This document shows, piece by piece, positions 1 to 9,227 of a stretch of 64,000 bases of DNA; position 1 is the first letter of the stretch; each line of letters opens with the position of its first letter. The position numbers and the translations under genes were made by a program. The DNA comes from Pseudomonas sp. Irchel 3E20 (lineage in GTDB: Bacteria; Pseudomonadota; Gammaproteobacteria; Pseudomonadales; Pseudomonadaceae), in the NCBI RefSeq assembly GCF_900187645.1, contig NZ_FYEE01000006.1, forward strand, positions 248,001 to 312,000. Reading direction: 5' to 3'. The notes beneath the pieces are model-generated. The model made no database searches, was not told where the DNA came from, and was given only the letters and a program-made list of their open reading frames with translations.

Positions 1-306
1 CGAGCACGTGAAGCCTTGTGCCGAGTCGACGCTTTGCAGCAAGACATGACGCCAGGCAATGACCATCCCCGCCAGGCTACTGAACAGGTTCAGCAACCAG
101 TACCCGTAGCAGCCTCTGATTTTTGCTCCATGCAGTGTGGCAACCAGACTGGTGAGCGTGAACACGATCAGGAAGAAACGCTGCATCATGCACAGCAGGC
201 AAGGCTCAAGTCCGACGACATATTCCAGATAATACGAAGCACCCAACGCCAGAGTTCCTGCGAGGAAAGTCATGAGAAACAGGGGTCGTGAGCAGGCCAA
301 GAACAT
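1..306 (-). CDS. dsbB: Disulfide bond formation protein DsbB, partial (C-terminus beyond the left edge)
   Basis: The reverse strand reads open from an ATG at 306 to position 1 (102 codons, no stop), beginning MFLACSRPLFLMTFLAGTLA. It has hydrophobic segments separated by the loop GLEPCLLCMMQRF, which carries the CxxC pair (C-L-L-C) of DsbB that passes electrons from DsbA to the respiratory quinone in the inner membrane. Later segments (FLIVFTLTSLVATLHG and LLNLFSSLAGMVIAWRHVLLQ) fit membrane helices. The second periplasmic cysteine pair is not in the window. A weak GGATAAG precedes the start. A dsbB homologue beside hemY is the usual Pseudomonas arrangement. Whether this is the main DsbB or the DsbH-type paralogue cannot be decided here. 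Confidence 0.88.
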   Translation of the reverse strand, partial: MFLACSRPLFLMTFLAGTLALGASYYLEYVVGLEPCLLCMMQRFFLIVFTLTSLVATLHGAKIRGCYGYWLLNLFSSLAGMVIAWRHVLLQSVDSAQGFTCS

Positions 307-313
307 GGCTTAT

Positions 314-341
314 CCGTAACAAAAGAGACAGGCAGTTACGG
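314..341. repeat. Interrupted palindrome upstream of dsbB
   Basis: CCGTAAC (314-320) and GTTACGG (335-341) form a perfect 7-bp inverted repeat with a 14-base spacer, just upstream of the dsbB start. It could be a leader hairpin or a regulator site. No known motif is recognised. Confidence 0.35.
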
Positions 342-420
342 TAGAGGAAAGGACTTGACCCTTTCAAGGAGGCTCCCCGCGGACAAATCCTCAATGATGT
401 AAGGAATCGCCGACAGATAC

Positions 421-446
421 AGAAGGCCTACGAGTAGGCCTTTGTA
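421..446 (-). terminator. Hairpin downstream of hemY
   Basis: The stretch AAGGCCTACGAGTAGGCCTTT is a near-perfect palindrome followed by only a short T run, about 95 bases after the hemY stop. It probably ends the hemCDXY transcript before dsbB. The weak U-tract keeps confidence moderate. Confidence 0.5.
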
Positions 447-539
447 GGATTTCACCACAACAGTTCATATTGCGTAGAAAGCTCTGTCGCCGCGAAGGGG
501 CAGAAGTCAACTTGACGACAAATCAGCCCCGCCCACGGA

Positions 540-1772
540 CTACACCGGAACCGGCAGAGAAAAAGCCAGTAAACGTTCATCCAGCAGGCCCAGGCCTTCC
601 TGGAAGAGCTGGTTGCTCTGTTCAGTATCACCCAGCCGAGCCAATAGCCGGGCAAGTTCAGCACAAGCTTCTGGATTGCGCTGAACCCGCAGGCTGCTCT
701 CCAGATAATCCCGCGCCTTGCCCCAGAGACTGTTTTGCAAACACAGGCGGCCCAATGTCAGCAGCAGGCTCGGGTCTTGGGGATGCTCCTTGAGCCAGCC
801 TTCGGCAAGCTTGAGCTGGCGATCCGGGTCAGCGCCACGCAACAAGCCATACAACCGCACCAGATGGCTGTCGTATTGGCGCTTGAGCGCGATACGCAGG
901 ACTTCCTCGGCCTCGGCCTGCGCCCCCAATTGCCGTAACTGCTCGGCGTAAGCGAGCACCAACTGCGGTTCTTGGCGTTGAGCGGATGTCAGCTGCTGCC
1001 AGGCCCGCGTCAGCGACTGCAGGCCCACAGAACCATCTTCATCGCGATGGGCTGCCAGCGACAGATTCTCGCCCCAGGCCCGACGTTCCAGATCTGCCAA
1101 CTCGGCCGCCGGTAGGATCTTGTTCTTGCGCAACTCCGGCAGCAGGCGAATCAATGCCGACCAATCGCCGCGCTGCTGATGCAGGCGCTGCAACTGTCGC
1201 AGCACCTGTATGCTGTGCGGATGGCGCTCACGCATGGCTTGCAGGGTCGCCAGAGCCCCCTCTGTATCGTTGCGATCGGTCTGCAACTGGGCATGACTCA
1301 AGGCGATCGCCAACTCGGCCTGAGGCTGGCGCTCCAGTGCGCGCTCAAGCAGTCGATCGCTTTCTTCGTAGAGACCTTGCTCGTTCGCCGCGCGTGCGGC
1401 GCCAAGGTAATACAACAAAGGCTGGCGTTCGGCCTCGGCGGCCCGGTGCAGGTGCTTCTGGGCACTGGCCCAGCGACCTTCGGCGAGGTCCATTTGGCCT
1501 TGCTCGATGGCAATCTGCACACGCCGACTGCGGTTGCGCCGCGACCATGGATTCACCACACCGCCGGAGGTGGTCAGCAGTTCGATCAGCACCTTGATTC
1601 CCCAGATCACCAGCCATAGCACCGCGACCAGTGCCAGTGTCGCCCACAGTGACGACTCGAAGCGGAAGTTCCGGTAGGCGATCAGCACATACCCCGGGTG
1701 CTCGGCGATGGCCAGGCCCAGCAACGCGGCGGCGGCGATGACCAGGAACATCACCACATACAGGCGCTTCAT
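540..1772 (-). CDS. hemY: Heme biosynthesis-associated TPR protein HemY
   Basis: This 410-residue protein starts with two membrane segments (about residues 5-23 and 42-65, the latter WATLALVAVLWLVIWGIKVLI) of the HemY N-terminal domain. A long alpha-helical TPR region follows (for example WASAQKHLHRAAEAERQPLLYYLGAA and PSLLLTLGRLCLQNSLWGKA). It is an inner-membrane protein of the heme cluster whose exact biochemical role is unsettled; it is not the protoporphyrinogen oxidase also called HemY in Gram-positives. Its ATG overlaps the hemX stop by 4 bp (ATGA), so translation is probably coupled. It is the last gene of hemC-hemD-hemX-hemY. Confidence 0.93.
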   Translation of the reverse strand: MKRLYVVMFLVIAAAALLGLAIAEHPGYVLIAYRNFRFESSLWATLALVAVLWLVIWGIKVLIELLTTSGGVVNPWSRRNRSRRVQIAIEQGQMDLAEGRWASAQKHLHRAAEAERQPLLYYLGAARAANEQGLYEESDRLLERALERQPQAELAIALSHAQLQTDRNDTEGALATLQAMRERHPHSIQVLRQLQRLHQQRGDWSALIRLLPELRKNKILPAAELADLERRAWGENLSLAAHRDEDGSVGLQSLTRAWQQLTSAQRQEPQLVLAYAEQLRQLGAQAEAEEVLRIALKRQYDSHLVRLYGLLRGADPDRQLKLAEGWLKEHPQDPSLLLTLGRLCLQNSLWGKARDYLESSLRVQRNPEACAELARLLARLGDTEQSNQLFQEGLGLLDERLLAFSLPVPV

Positions 1773-2893
1773 GGCGTCGGCTCCGGCAAGGCAGCGGCGG
1801 GTTTGACCGACTCTTCGGCGCTGACATTACGCCGCTCCAGATAGGCCTGGACTGCACCGAGAGTACCGGCCAGGTCTGGTGTGACCACCGTGACCGGTTG
1901 CTTGGCCAGTTCCGCCACGCGTTCAAGCATGACTTTGCTTTGTGGGTTGTCTTGGTTGAAGTTGTTTTTCAGTACGTCCCGCGCCTCATCCAGCGCTTGG
2001 GTGTACACCGCAGCTTGGCCGTTGAGGGCCGCCCACTGGGCTTGCTCCAGCGCGAGGCTGAGGGCCAGGCGTACTTGTGCCAGGCCCTGGCCCGCCAGCA
2101 GCGGCCGGATATTTTTGTCGGCGTTGAAATCGATACGCACGTAGCGTGAGATCTCCGCCCACCATTGGGCCCAGCGGCTCGCGCCGTCACCGTCGGCGGT
2201 CAACCCCAGCAGAGCCTCGCCACGGTCGTGGTACTCAGGCGCCAGCGCGCTGAGCTCGATGACTTGATCGCGCAAGGCGCCCAATTGCAAGAACAACCCG
2301 GTGCGGTCCGGTTGCTCGGTGCTACGCAGGGCCGCCAGGGTTTTGGCCAACTGTTCGCGGGCGGCGAATGAGCCGGGATCGTTTTGTTCGCGCAGGATCT
2401 CATCGGCGCCCTGGACCAGCGCCTGAGCACTGCTGATGTCCTGTAGCGCGGAAAGACGCAGGCTGGCCAGGCGCAGGAGGTGCTCGGCCTCAGCCAGACG
2501 CCAGTCCTTGCGACTCGCCCCCAGGACAGTTTCCAGGCGCTGGTTCAAACGCTGCTGGTCGCCTTGCAACTGCGCCACCAGGCGCCGGCGTTCTTCCAGT
2601 TCCTGCGCGCCGGGCAACTGTTCGAGCTGCTCGCGCAGGCGCTGCTCACTGAGTTTGAGGTTTTGCGCCTGGTCGCCCAAAGCCTGAAGTTGCCCCAACT
2701 GCTGCTGGTTGCTCGCTTGCAGGCTGCGCACCTGCCAGACACCCCAGCCACCGGCGGCGGCCCCCGCGGCTCCCAGCAGCAAGGCCAGAACCGCCAAGCC
2801 ATTGCCTCGGCGTGGGGCGGTTTCGGTCACAGGTTCGGCAGGCGCCTGAAGCTGTGGCTGGACGTCATCTTTGGGCAAGGTTGTTTCGCTCAC
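1769..2893 (-). CDS. hemX: HemX, membrane-anchored protein of the heme operon
   Basis: This is a HemX-family protein, annotated in many genomes as putative uroporphyrinogen-III C-methyltransferase although enzymatic activity is doubtful. After a Pro-rich N-terminus comes one transmembrane helix (GLAVLALLLGAAGAAAGGWGVW), then a coiled coil (QASNQQQLGQLQALGDQAQNL onward) and a helical periplasmic domain. The start chosen is GTG at 2893 because AAGGA lies 7 bases before it and the codon is 16 bp after the hemD stop. An upstream in-frame GTG at 2923 would overlap hemD. With the start used it is 374 residues. It overlaps hemY by 4 bp. Confidence 0.9.
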   Translation of the reverse strand: MSETTLPKDDVQPQLQAPAEPVTETAPRRGNGLAVLALLLGAAGAAAGGWGVWQVRSLQASNQQQLGQLQALGDQAQNLKLSEQRLREQLEQLPGAQELEERRRLVAQLQGDQQRLNQRLETVLGASRKDWRLAEAEHLLRLASLRLSALQDISSAQALVQGADEILREQNDPGSFAAREQLAKTLAALRSTEQPDRTGLFLQLGALRDQVIELSALAPEYHDRGEALLGLTADGDGASRWAQWWAEISRYVRIDFNADKNIRPLLAGQGLAQVRLALSLALEQAQWAALNGQAAVYTQALDEARDVLKNNFNQDNPQSKVMLERVAELAKQPVTVVTPDLAGTLGAVQAYLERRNVSAEESVKPAAALPEPTP

Positions 2894-2909
2894 GTATCCA
2901 TCCTTTGTG

Positions 2910-3677
2910 TTAGAGAACGGCACCGGTCTCCCGCAACGCCGTTAGCAGAGCCGTGGCACTGGCACCACTGCAGTCCACCACTTGTCGGGCCCCGGCAGCT
3001 CGCGCCAACTCGGCGACCCGGGGGCTAGGCACGAACAGTGGCAGTTGCGCCAGTTCCGGCCAGGCCGCATCCGCCATTTGGCGCAGATGCAAAAAACCCT
3101 GTCCACTGCTGACCACCAGGCCGTTCAGGCGTTCCGCTTGAATTATCCGGGGCAATGTCGCGGGTTCGTAGTGCGGCAGGTAGCGGCGATACAGCTCCAG
3201 ACCCTCGACACTAGCACCTTGCTCGCGTAAACGCTCAGTCAGCAGTTCGCGCCCGCCCTCACCCTTGAGGATCAACACCCGGGCGCCGGGTCGCGAAACC
3301 GCCTCGGCAAATGCAGGCAACGCCAACAGTGCTTCGCTGTCATCGCCTTGCGCGGGGAAGCTCACATCGAGGCCGCGGTCGGCGAGAAGCTGCGCGGTGG
3401 CGGCGCCCACACTGAACCAGCGTGTTGCTGCAGGTGGCGTGGGCCAGGTCTGGTCAAGCAGCGCAATGCCCAGCCGGGCGGCGGGTTTGCTGACGACGAT
3501 CACCGCACAATAGCGGTCGAGGCCGATCATCTGCTCGCGTTGTTGCACCGAAAGCGGCAGCGCCTCGGTTTCCAGAAGCGGCAGGCTGCTGCTGAACACA
3601 CCGGCCTCGGCCAGCGTGGCGGCCAATGTCGCCGACTCCAGCTCAGGGCGGGTCAGCAGCAAACGCCAACCCTTCAC
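2910..3677 (-). CDS. hemD: Uroporphyrinogen-III synthase
   Basis: HemD cyclises hydroxymethylbilane to uroporphyrinogen III with inversion of ring D, in the cytoplasm. The 255-residue protein has the expected two Rossmann-like lobes. It opens with WRLLLTRPE, has [11 protein letters not shown] in the second lobe, and ends with a [19 protein letters not shown] segment typical of the family. Sequence conservation in HemD is low, so the call also rests on position directly after hemC. Its GTG start overlaps the hemC stop (GTGA, 4 bp), implying coupled translation. Confidence 0.93.
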   Translation of the reverse strand: MKGWRLLLTRPELESATLAATLAEAGVFSSSLPLLETEALPLSVQQREQMIGLDRYCAVIVVSKPAARLGIALLDQTWPTPPAATRWFSVGAATAQLLADRGLDVSFPAQGDDSEALLALPAFAEAVSRPGARVLILKGEGGRELLTERLREQGASVEGLELYRRYLPHYEPATLPRIIQAERLNGLVVSSGQGFLHLRQMADAAWPELAQLPLFVPSPRVAELARAAGARQVVDCSGASATALLTALRETGAVL

Positions 3678-4615
3678 TCGTGGCCCGCCTCACCGTAGAC
3701 CGCTTGCAAGATGGCATCGGCGCCCTGTGCCAACAGGTCTTCGGCGACCTGCACACCCAACTGGGCGGCGGCGCTTCGCGGCCCGCGTACATCCGCCGTC
3801 AATAGCAGGCCACCATTGGGGTCGCCCACCAGGCCACGCAACCACACCTGCTCGCCTTCGAGCACTGCGTAGCAGGCGATGGGTACCTGGCAACCGCCGT
3901 TGAGGTGTTTATTCAGCGCACGTTCGGCGGTGACCCGCGTGGCGGTGTCGTGGTGATGCAGCGGCGCAAGCAACGCATGAATCGCGCTATCAGCGCTGCG
4001 GCATTCGATGCCCACCGCACCCTGGCCGCCGGCCGGCAGGCTGTCATCGACACTGATGGAAGAGCTGATACGGTCCTCGAAGCCTAGGCGGATCAGCCCG
4101 GCCGCCGCGAGAATGATGGCGTCGTATTCGCCTGCGTCAAGCTTGGCCAGGCGCGTATTGACGTTGCCCCGCAGGAAGCGGATCTGCAGGTCCGGGCGAC
4201 GGGTCAGCAACTGGGCCTGGCGGCGCAGGCTGGAGGTACCGACCACGCTGCCCTGGGGCAGCGCATCGAGGCTGGCGTAAGTGTTGGAGACGAACGCATC
4301 GCGCGGGTCTTCGCGCTCGCAGATGCAGTACAGGCCCAGGCCTTCGGGGAAGTCCATCGGCACGTCTTTCATCGAATGCACGGCAATGTCGGCTTCATTT
4401 TCGAGCAGCGCGGTTTCCAGCTCCTTGACGAACAAGCCCTTGCCACCGATTTTCGACAGGGGTGAGTCAAGCAGCTTGTCACCACGGCTGACCATGGGCA
4501 CCAGCGTCACGATCAGGCCTGGGTGTGCCTGCTCCAGACGAGCCTTGACGTATTCGGCCTGCCATAAGGCCAGGGCGCTTTTACGGGTAGCGATGCGGAT
4601 TTCGCGAGAGGACAT
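3674..4615 (-). CDS. hemC: Porphobilinogen deaminase (hydroxymethylbilane synthase)
   Basis: HemC joins four porphobilinogen molecules into hydroxymethylbilane. The 313-residue protein has the family signatures [12 protein letters not shown] at the N-terminus, [12 protein letters not shown] near residues 75-86, [11 protein letters not shown] near 128-137 and [12 protein letters not shown] near 149-160. Cys242 in NGGCQVPI is the expected attachment point of the dipyrromethane cofactor. It is the first gene of hemCDXY, about 135 bp after algR on the same strand. The known AlgR-hemC neighbourhood in P. aeruginosa matches. Confidence 0.97.
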   Translation of the reverse strand: MSSREIRIATRKSALALWQAEYVKARLEQAHPGLIVTLVPMVSRGDKLLDSPLSKIGGKGLFVKELETALLENEADIAVHSMKDVPMDFPEGLGLYCICEREDPRDAFVSNTYASLDALPQGSVVGTSSLRRQAQLLTRRPDLQIRFLRGNVNTRLAKLDAGEYDAIILAAAGLIRLGFEDRISSSISVDDSLPAGGQGAVGIECRSADSAIHALLAPLHHHDTATRVTAERALNKHLNGGCQVPIACYAVLEGEQVWLRGLVGDPNGGLLLTADVRGPRSAAAQLGVQVAEDLLAQGADAILQAVYGEAGHE

Positions 4616-4752
4616 GGATCAATCCGTACTGAAAAGATACGGCAGATAATAACAGCTCGGGCAATGGCGCTTTGATTTGAATCAGGAACTGCGCGGCCTC
4701 CCTGGCCCCACTCGCCTGGCGATGAAGTGAAATATGCACCGCAGGCCGCGAA

Positions 4753-5499
4753 CTAAAGCTGTTGCATCATCTTGCGCACGCCCGCCACATGGCGGCGGCT
4801 GACGATCAGCGCGTCGCCATTCAAGCCCTTGAGGAACAGCTGGAAATGCCCCAGCGGTGTGCGCTGCAAGCGCTCGATGCGGTCGCGGGCCACCAACGCG
4901 TTGCGGTGAATGCGCACGAAGCGATCGCCAAACTCGTCTTCCAGCGCCTTGAGCGGTTCGTCCAGCAAAACTTCGCCGCCCTCGTGGCGCAAGGTCACGT
5001 ATTTGTGGTCGGCAATGAAATAGATCACCTGGTCCAGGGGAATCAGCTCGATGCCTTTGCGGGTGCGGGCACTGATGTGGCTGCGTGGGCCGCTGCCCGT
5101 CTCGGCGGCGGGGCGGGTCAGGGCGGCCAGTTGCACGCGATTGGGCCGCTCAGCCTTCCTCAACGCCTCGAGCAGTAATTCGGCGCGTACGGGCTTGACC
5201 AGATACCCCACCGGGCTGCCCTGCAGCACGTCCAGGGCGAATTCGTCATAGGCCGAGCAGAACACCACCGCGGGGGGCGCTTCGCGCTCGCACAACCGGG
5301 CAGCGACCTGCAAGCCATCCAAGCCAGGCATGCGGATATCGAGCAACACCACGTCCGGCCTGAGGCTGTCGATCAGTGCCAACGCCTCTTCGCCATTGGT
5401 GGCGCTGGGTTCCAGGACTGTATATCCCTCAAGCTCACTGACCATACGGCTCAGGCGCTCGCGGGCTAGGGGTTCGTCATCAACGATCAGGACATTCAT
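4753..5499 (-). CDS. algR: LytTR-family response regulator AlgR
   Basis: The 248-residue regulator has a receiver domain (residues 1-about 120, start MNVLIVDDEPLARERLSRM) with the phosphoacceptor Asp54 in VLLDIRMPGLDGL and Lys in VGYLVKPVRAE. A C-terminal LytTR DNA-binding domain follows (KGIELIPLDQVIYFIADHKYV, then FVRIHRNALVARDRIERLQR). In P. aeruginosa AlgR controls alginate, twitching motility and rhamnolipids, with AlgZ/FimS as partner. The start is the ATG at 5499, giving the family's 248 residues; a longer frame runs into the preceding gene remnant. Its ATG overlaps the stop of that remnant (ATGA), the trace of an ancestral algZ-algR operon. Confidence 0.96.
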   Translation of the reverse strand: MNVLIVDDEPLARERLSRMVSELEGYTVLEPSATNGEEALALIDSLRPDVVLLDIRMPGLDGLQVAARLCEREAPPAVVFCSAYDEFALDVLQGSPVGYLVKPVRAELLLEALRKAERPNRVQLAALTRPAAETGSGPRSHISARTRKGIELIPLDQVIYFIADHKYVTLRHEGGEVLLDEPLKALEDEFGDRFVRIHRNALVARDRIERLQRTPLGHFQLFLKGLNGDALIVSRRHVAGVRKMMQQL

Positions 5500-5905
5500 A
5501 TTGCGCTGGATTCCTGCGTGAGTCTCGCACAAGGATAGCGTAGACAGGTGAAGTGACGTCCGTCACGGCAACCCACGCTAAGACTAGCGCGAGAGCCAAA
5601 AAGTGCCGCGAGACAGGCACCAATATTTAACGGTGTCTGAGCAGCACCGCCCCAGGACCGGCCTGGCGCGGTGTCGTCGTAGGGATTGCCGATAAACAAT
5701 ATGAACACCCCCTCTTCTTATAGTCAGCTTCTACTCCGGGCGCACTGCCCACTACTTACGGGCAGGCAAGTCGATCAGAGCGCTTTCGGGCGACGGTGGC
5801 AAGAGCCGTTAGTTACCGGATAACACATGCCGTATTACACCGATCTATTAGTGCAACTGTAGACGTTCGCCAAGACGATATGGCTCATTTGAAAAATATC
5901 CTTTG
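5496..5905 (-). pseudogene. algZ: Remnant of sensor kinase gene algZ (fimS)
   Basis: Two separated reverse-strand pieces resemble AlgZ. The upstream piece (about 5902 to 5848) reads YFSNEPYRLGERLQLH and then two stops; it corresponds to the conserved YLSIEQYRLGERLQ stretch of the kinase. The downstream piece (about 5708 to 5496) reads FILFIGNPYDD, then LNIGACLAALFGSRASLSV and DGRHFTCLRYPCARLTQESSAI, matching the AlgZ C-terminus, and ends at a TGA overlapping the algR start. Between them PESALIDLPARK resembles LENALIYGIAPR but is interrupted by stops. The two pieces lie in different frames. The N-terminal membrane half and the phospho-His region are missing. The AlgZ comparison is from memory, not an alignment. 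Confidence 0.8.
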
Positions 5906-6106
5906 ATCCAAGCCTTAATATCACCACAAACATCCAGCGCCAGTAGGCCCAGTCTCTGCCCGCCGTCATTAGGCCGCAAGGCGACAAACACCTGGCGGGG
6001 CAAATAAATGAACCGGGCCACCAGTGTCAACGATAGCCTGGGCAACCCTGTTATTATCCGCGGCAACTTTCACGCCATCTTTCTTCAGCACATCACGAGC
6101 GAATTC
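5906..6106. other. Divergent region between the algZ remnant and argH
   Basis: No intact gene is seen. A reverse ORF of 72 codons (6066 to 5848) covers part of this region, but its C-terminal part is the algZ remnant and its N-terminal part has no recognisable family, so it is treated as decayed sequence. The argH promoter and leader must lie here; no strong Shine-Dalgarno is visible before the argH ATG. Confidence 0.5.
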
Positions 6107-7501
6107 ATGAGCACTGACAAGACCAATCAGTCCTGGGGCGGCCGCTTCAGTGAACCCGTCGACGCCTTTGTTGCGCGTTTCACCGCCTCCGTCACGTTCG
6201 ACCAGCGCCTGTATCGCCACGACATCATGGGCTCCATCGCCCACGCCACCATGCTGGCCAAGGTCGGCGTGCTCACCGACGCCGAACGCGACACCATCGT
6301 CGATGGCCTGAAGACCATCCAGGGCGAAATCGAGGCCGGCCAATTCGACTGGCGTGTGGACCTCGAAGACGTGCATATGAATATCGAGGCGCGTCTGACC
6401 GACCGCATCGGCATCACCGGCAAAAAACTGCACACCGGCCGTAGCCGCAACGACCAGGTCGCCACCGATATCCGTCTGTGGCTGCGCGACGAAATCGACC
6501 TGATCCTGGGCGAAATCACCCGCCTGCAAAAAGGCCTGCTGGAACAGGCCGAGCGTGAGTCGGGCACCATCATGCCCGGCTTCACCCACCTGCAGACCGC
6601 GCAGCCGGTGACCTTCGGCCATCACCTGCTGGCCTGGTTCGAAATGCTCAGCCGCGACTACGAACGCCTGGTGGACTGCCGCAAGCGCGCCAACCGCATG
6701 CCCCTGGGCAGCGCCGCGCTGGCCGGCACCACCTACCCGATCGACCGCGAGCTGACCTGCCAGTTGCTGGGTTTCGAGGCCGTGGGCGGTAACTCCCTGG
6801 ACGGCGTGTCGGACCGTGACTTCGCCATCGAATTCTGCTCCGCCGCCAGCATCGCGATGATGCACCTGTCGCGGTTCTCCGAAGAGCTGGTGCTGTGGAC
6901 CAGCGCGCAGTTCCAGTTCATCGACCTGCCAGACCGCTTCTGCACCGGCAGCTCGATCATGCCGCAAAAGAAAAACCCCGACGTACCGGAGCTGGTGCGC
7001 GGCAAGACTGGCCGCGTATTCGGTGCGCTGATGGGCCTGTTGACCCTGATGAAAGGCCAGCCGCTGGCCTACAACAAGGACAACCAGGAAGACAAGGAAC
7101 CGCTGTTCGACGCGGCCGACACCCTGCGCGATTCGCTGCGCGCCTTCGCCGACATGATCCCGGCGATCAAGCCCAAGCACGCCATCATGCGCGAAGCGGC
7201 CCTGCGCGGTTTCTCCACCGCCACGGACCTCGCGGACTACCTGGTGCGCCGTGGCCTGCCGTTCCGCGACTGCCACGAAATCGTCGGCCACGCGGTGAAG
7301 TACGGCGTGGACACCGGCAAGGACCTGGCGGAAATGAGCCTGGAAGAACTGCGCCAGTTTAGCGACCAGATCGAGCAGGACGTGTTTGCAGTGCTAACTC
7401 TGGAAGGCTCGGTCAACGCGCGCAACCATATCGGCGGCACCGCGCCCGCCCAGGTCAAGGCTGCCGTGGTTCGCGGCCAGGCGCTGCTGGCCAGCCGCTA
7501 A
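6107..7501 (+). CDS. argH: Argininosuccinate lyase
   Basis: ArgH splits argininosuccinate into arginine and fumarate, the last step of arginine synthesis. The 464-residue protein has the fumarase/aspartase signature [12 protein letters not shown] near residues 281-292, plus [13 protein letters not shown] and TVHTHLQ-like [16 protein letters not shown] carrying the catalytic His. The ATG at 6107 ([14 protein letters not shown]) gives the usual family length; the frame extends upstream, but those residues resemble nothing. It is transcribed away from algR and converges with the GST gene across a strong hairpin. Confidence 0.97.
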   Translation: MSTDKTNQSWGGRFSEPVDAFVARFTASVTFDQRLYRHDIMGSIAHATMLAKVGVLTDAERDTIVDGLKTIQGEIEAGQFDWRVDLEDVHMNIEARLTDRIGITGKKLHTGRSRNDQVATDIRLWLRDEIDLILGEITRLQKGLLEQAERESGTIMPGFTHLQTAQPVTFGHHLLAWFEMLSRDYERLVDCRKRANRMPLGSAALAGTTYPIDRELTCQLLGFEAVGGNSLDGVSDRDFAIEFCSAASIAMMHLSRFSEELVLWTSAQFQFIDLPDRFCTGSSIMPQKKNPDVPELVRGKTGRVFGALMGLLTLMKGQPLAYNKDNQEDKEPLFDAADTLRDSLRAFADMIPAIKPKHAIMREAALRGFSTATDLADYLVRRGLPFRDCHEIVGHAVKYGVDTGKDLAEMSLEELRQFSDQIEQDVFAVLTLEGSVNARNHIGGTAPAQVKAAVVRGQALLASR

Positions 7502-7506
7502 GCCCC

Positions 7507-7546
7507 GTGCTCGCGAGGGCGACCCGAAAATCGCCCTCGCAAGCAC
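7507..7546. terminator. Strong hairpin between convergent argH and GST genes
   Basis: GTGCTCGCGAGGGCGA (7507-7522) pairs with TCGCCCTCGCAAGCAC (7531-7546), giving a long GC-rich stem with an 8-base loop. It lies between two convergent genes and probably stops transcription in both directions. It also resembles the genus' REP-type palindromes. Confidence 0.65.
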
Positions 7547-7556
7547 AAACCCCGCC

Positions 7557-8216
7557 TTACTTCTTGCTGTTGACCATCTCCAGAAAGGCCGGCATGCAGG
7601 CCTCTTTGTCAGCAGCAATGCGCTGCACATTCGGGTTCTGCTCCAGGCGCTCCAGCAAGGCCTGGGCCGCCGGCAATTCGGCCAGCAGGTCCAACCCGAA
7701 CAACTTCTTGGCCACCCCACAGGCCAGCGGCACGCTGTAGAGAAAATACAGGTCCGCCACACTCAAGCCATCCCCCGCCACGTAGGGCGCAAAGCGGCCG
7801 TGCCGCGCCAGCGTCGCGATGCCCAGCAGCAAATCCTCCCTGGTTTTGTCCTTGATCGCCTGCGGCACCGTCATGCCTAAAAAAGCCTCGGTGTAGCAGG
7901 CGCGGGCGGGCAGTTCGATGTACAGCTCGATTTCCCGGGCCAGGGCCAGCACCTGGGCGCGCTGGAACGGCTCGGCGGGCAGCAGCGCGGTGCCTGGGTG
8001 GGCGTGTTCGAGGTATTCGAGAATCACGCTGGTTTCGTTGATGAAGCCTTGCTCCACCCCCAGCACCGGGATCTTGCCCCGTGGGCTGATGGCCAGGACC
8101 TGGGGTGATTGGCCGGAAAAGAACTGTACTTCCTCGAAGGGCAAGCCTTTCTCCAGCAGCGCCAGCTTGACCATGTTGTAGTAGTTACTGACGCAGAATC
8201 CATAAAGCTTGAGCAT
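7557..8216 (-). CDS. Glutathione S-transferase family protein
   Basis: This 219-residue cytosolic protein has a thioredoxin-like N-terminal domain (MLKLYGFCVSNYYNMVKLALLEKGLPFEEV, ISPRGKIPVLG, then the glutathione-contacting INETSVILEYLE) and an all-helical C-terminal domain containing GDGLSVADLYFLYSVPLACG, the GST N-capping/hydrophobic staple region. The ATG at 8216 is supported by GGAGGC just upstream; a longer frame is not. Substrate specificity cannot be read from the sequence. It is a single-gene unit convergent with argH. Confidence 0.9.
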   Translation of the reverse strand: MLKLYGFCVSNYYNMVKLALLEKGLPFEEVQFFSGQSPQVLAISPRGKIPVLGVEQGFINETSVILEYLEHAHPGTALLPAEPFQRAQVLALAREIELYIELPARACYTEAFLGMTVPQAIKDKTREDLLLGIATLARHGRFAPYVAGDGLSVADLYFLYSVPLACGVAKKLFGLDLLAELPAAQALLERLEQNPNVQRIAADKEACMPAFLEMVNSKK

Positions 8217-8341
8217 CGCAGAGCCTCCGGGCCGTACAGGGGTGGGCCGGGGTTGTTTATAGAACCTGGCGGCGGTTGTTGCCAGCAGCATCACGGCCTT
8301 GAATGCAGTTAGACTGCCCACTTTTCCTTGAGGAGCCTGCC

Positions 8342-8629
8342 ATGAGCGAGCCAACCGATATCGACAACGACGAAGAAGCGTTCGCCGAAGATACCCTGAT
8401 CCAGGCCATCGAAAACCAGATCGAAAGCGACAACCCGCCCGCCGCCAAAGCCACGTTCAACAAGCTGACCCTGGTGGGCTACGAACGCGACGAGATCCTC
8501 AACCTGATGGCCCACGTGCTGGCCGTTGAGATCGACGCAATCCTGGAAGAAGACCGTGCTTTCGATACCCAATGGTACGAAGCGGCCCTGCGTGCTCTGC
8601 CTGAGTTGCCGCCAGAAAAGAACGGATGA
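8342..8629 (+). CDS. Conserved small acidic protein of unknown function
   Basis: The 95-residue product is acidic at the N-terminus (SEPTDIDNDEEAFAED) and predicted helical throughout (TLIQAIENQIESDNPPAAKATFNKL, then YERDEILNLMAHVLAVEIDAILEEDR). No catalytic motif or signal peptide is seen. The ATG at 8342 follows TTGAGGAG, a good ribosome site; the upstream in-frame ATG is less likely. I recall similar hypothetical proteins in this neighbourhood in Pseudomonas but no function. Confidence 0.75.
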   Translation: MSEPTDIDNDEEAFAEDTLIQAIENQIESDNPPAAKATFNKLTLVGYERDEILNLMAHVLAVEIDAILEEDRAFDTQWYEAALRALPELPPEKNG

Positions 8630-8809
8630 ATGCAGCACCTGGCCCCCGCGCACGGGCCAGGCTGCCCCAGGTCAACGCAGCCTGCGCACTTGCCACCTAC
8701 ACTGCCTCCTGTCATTCACCAGGCAGCGCCGGTCAGTACTGGACAGCACGGGCAAGTGCGTTCACCTTAGGAGCCGCTGTCATCTATTCCTAGAAAGTCT
8801 GGAGTCCTT

Positions 8810-9058
8810 ATGTCGTATACCCCTGAGCTGGTTGCCGAACTGGAAATCCTTGCACTCTTCAACCTGGACAGTTCCCAGGAAGGCCTGAAAATTCATCAGA
8901 CCGCCGCCCCAACCGCCATCGCCGCCGCAAAACGCCTGTACGAAAAAGAACTGACCACCCAGCCCGATGGCGGTTACCTGACCAGCCTGGGGCGCGACGC
9001 CGCCGAGCACGCCCAAGGCCTGCTGACCATCCTGTCACCCGTCGAAGAAGCCGCATAA
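8810..9058 (+). CDS. TIGR02647 family small protein
   Basis: The 82-residue product begins MSYTPELVAELEILALFNLDS and contains LTTQPDGGYLTSLGRDAAEHAQ, the conserved core of the TIGR02647 family found mainly in Pseudomonas and relatives. The arrangement of helices suggests a small winged-helix-like or DNA-binding fold, but no function is established. GGAGTCC lies upstream of the start. It is separated by 180 bp from the preceding small gene, so it probably has its own promoter. Confidence 0.85.
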   Translation: MSYTPELVAELEILALFNLDSSQEGLKIHQTAAPTAIAAAKRLYEKELTTQPDGGYLTSLGRDAAEHAQGLLTILSPVEEAA

Positions 9059-9227
9059 CCCACCACCTGACGCCCACGGAATCGCCCGCCACGGGCGTTC
9101 CGCGGGAACATCCACCCGCCGCGCTGTAAATCTGGCGCCAGAAATAAAAATTCCGCTTAAAGCTCCCCACCCCCACGCTGTAGACTGGCCCCCGCCCGAC
9201 ACCTTTCACGTCCGCGCCCGGTGAGCC

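Noticed and set aside
5848..6066. A 72-codon reverse ORF between algR and argH
   Set aside because: Its last 17 residues are an algZ fragment ending in two stops, and the rest resembles nothing. It is treated as part of a pseudogene rather than a gene.
5969..7291. Long reverse ORF antisense to argH
   Set aside because: It has Gln/His/Ala/Val-rich translation typical of an antisense frame in high-GC DNA, while argH on the other strand is unmistakable.
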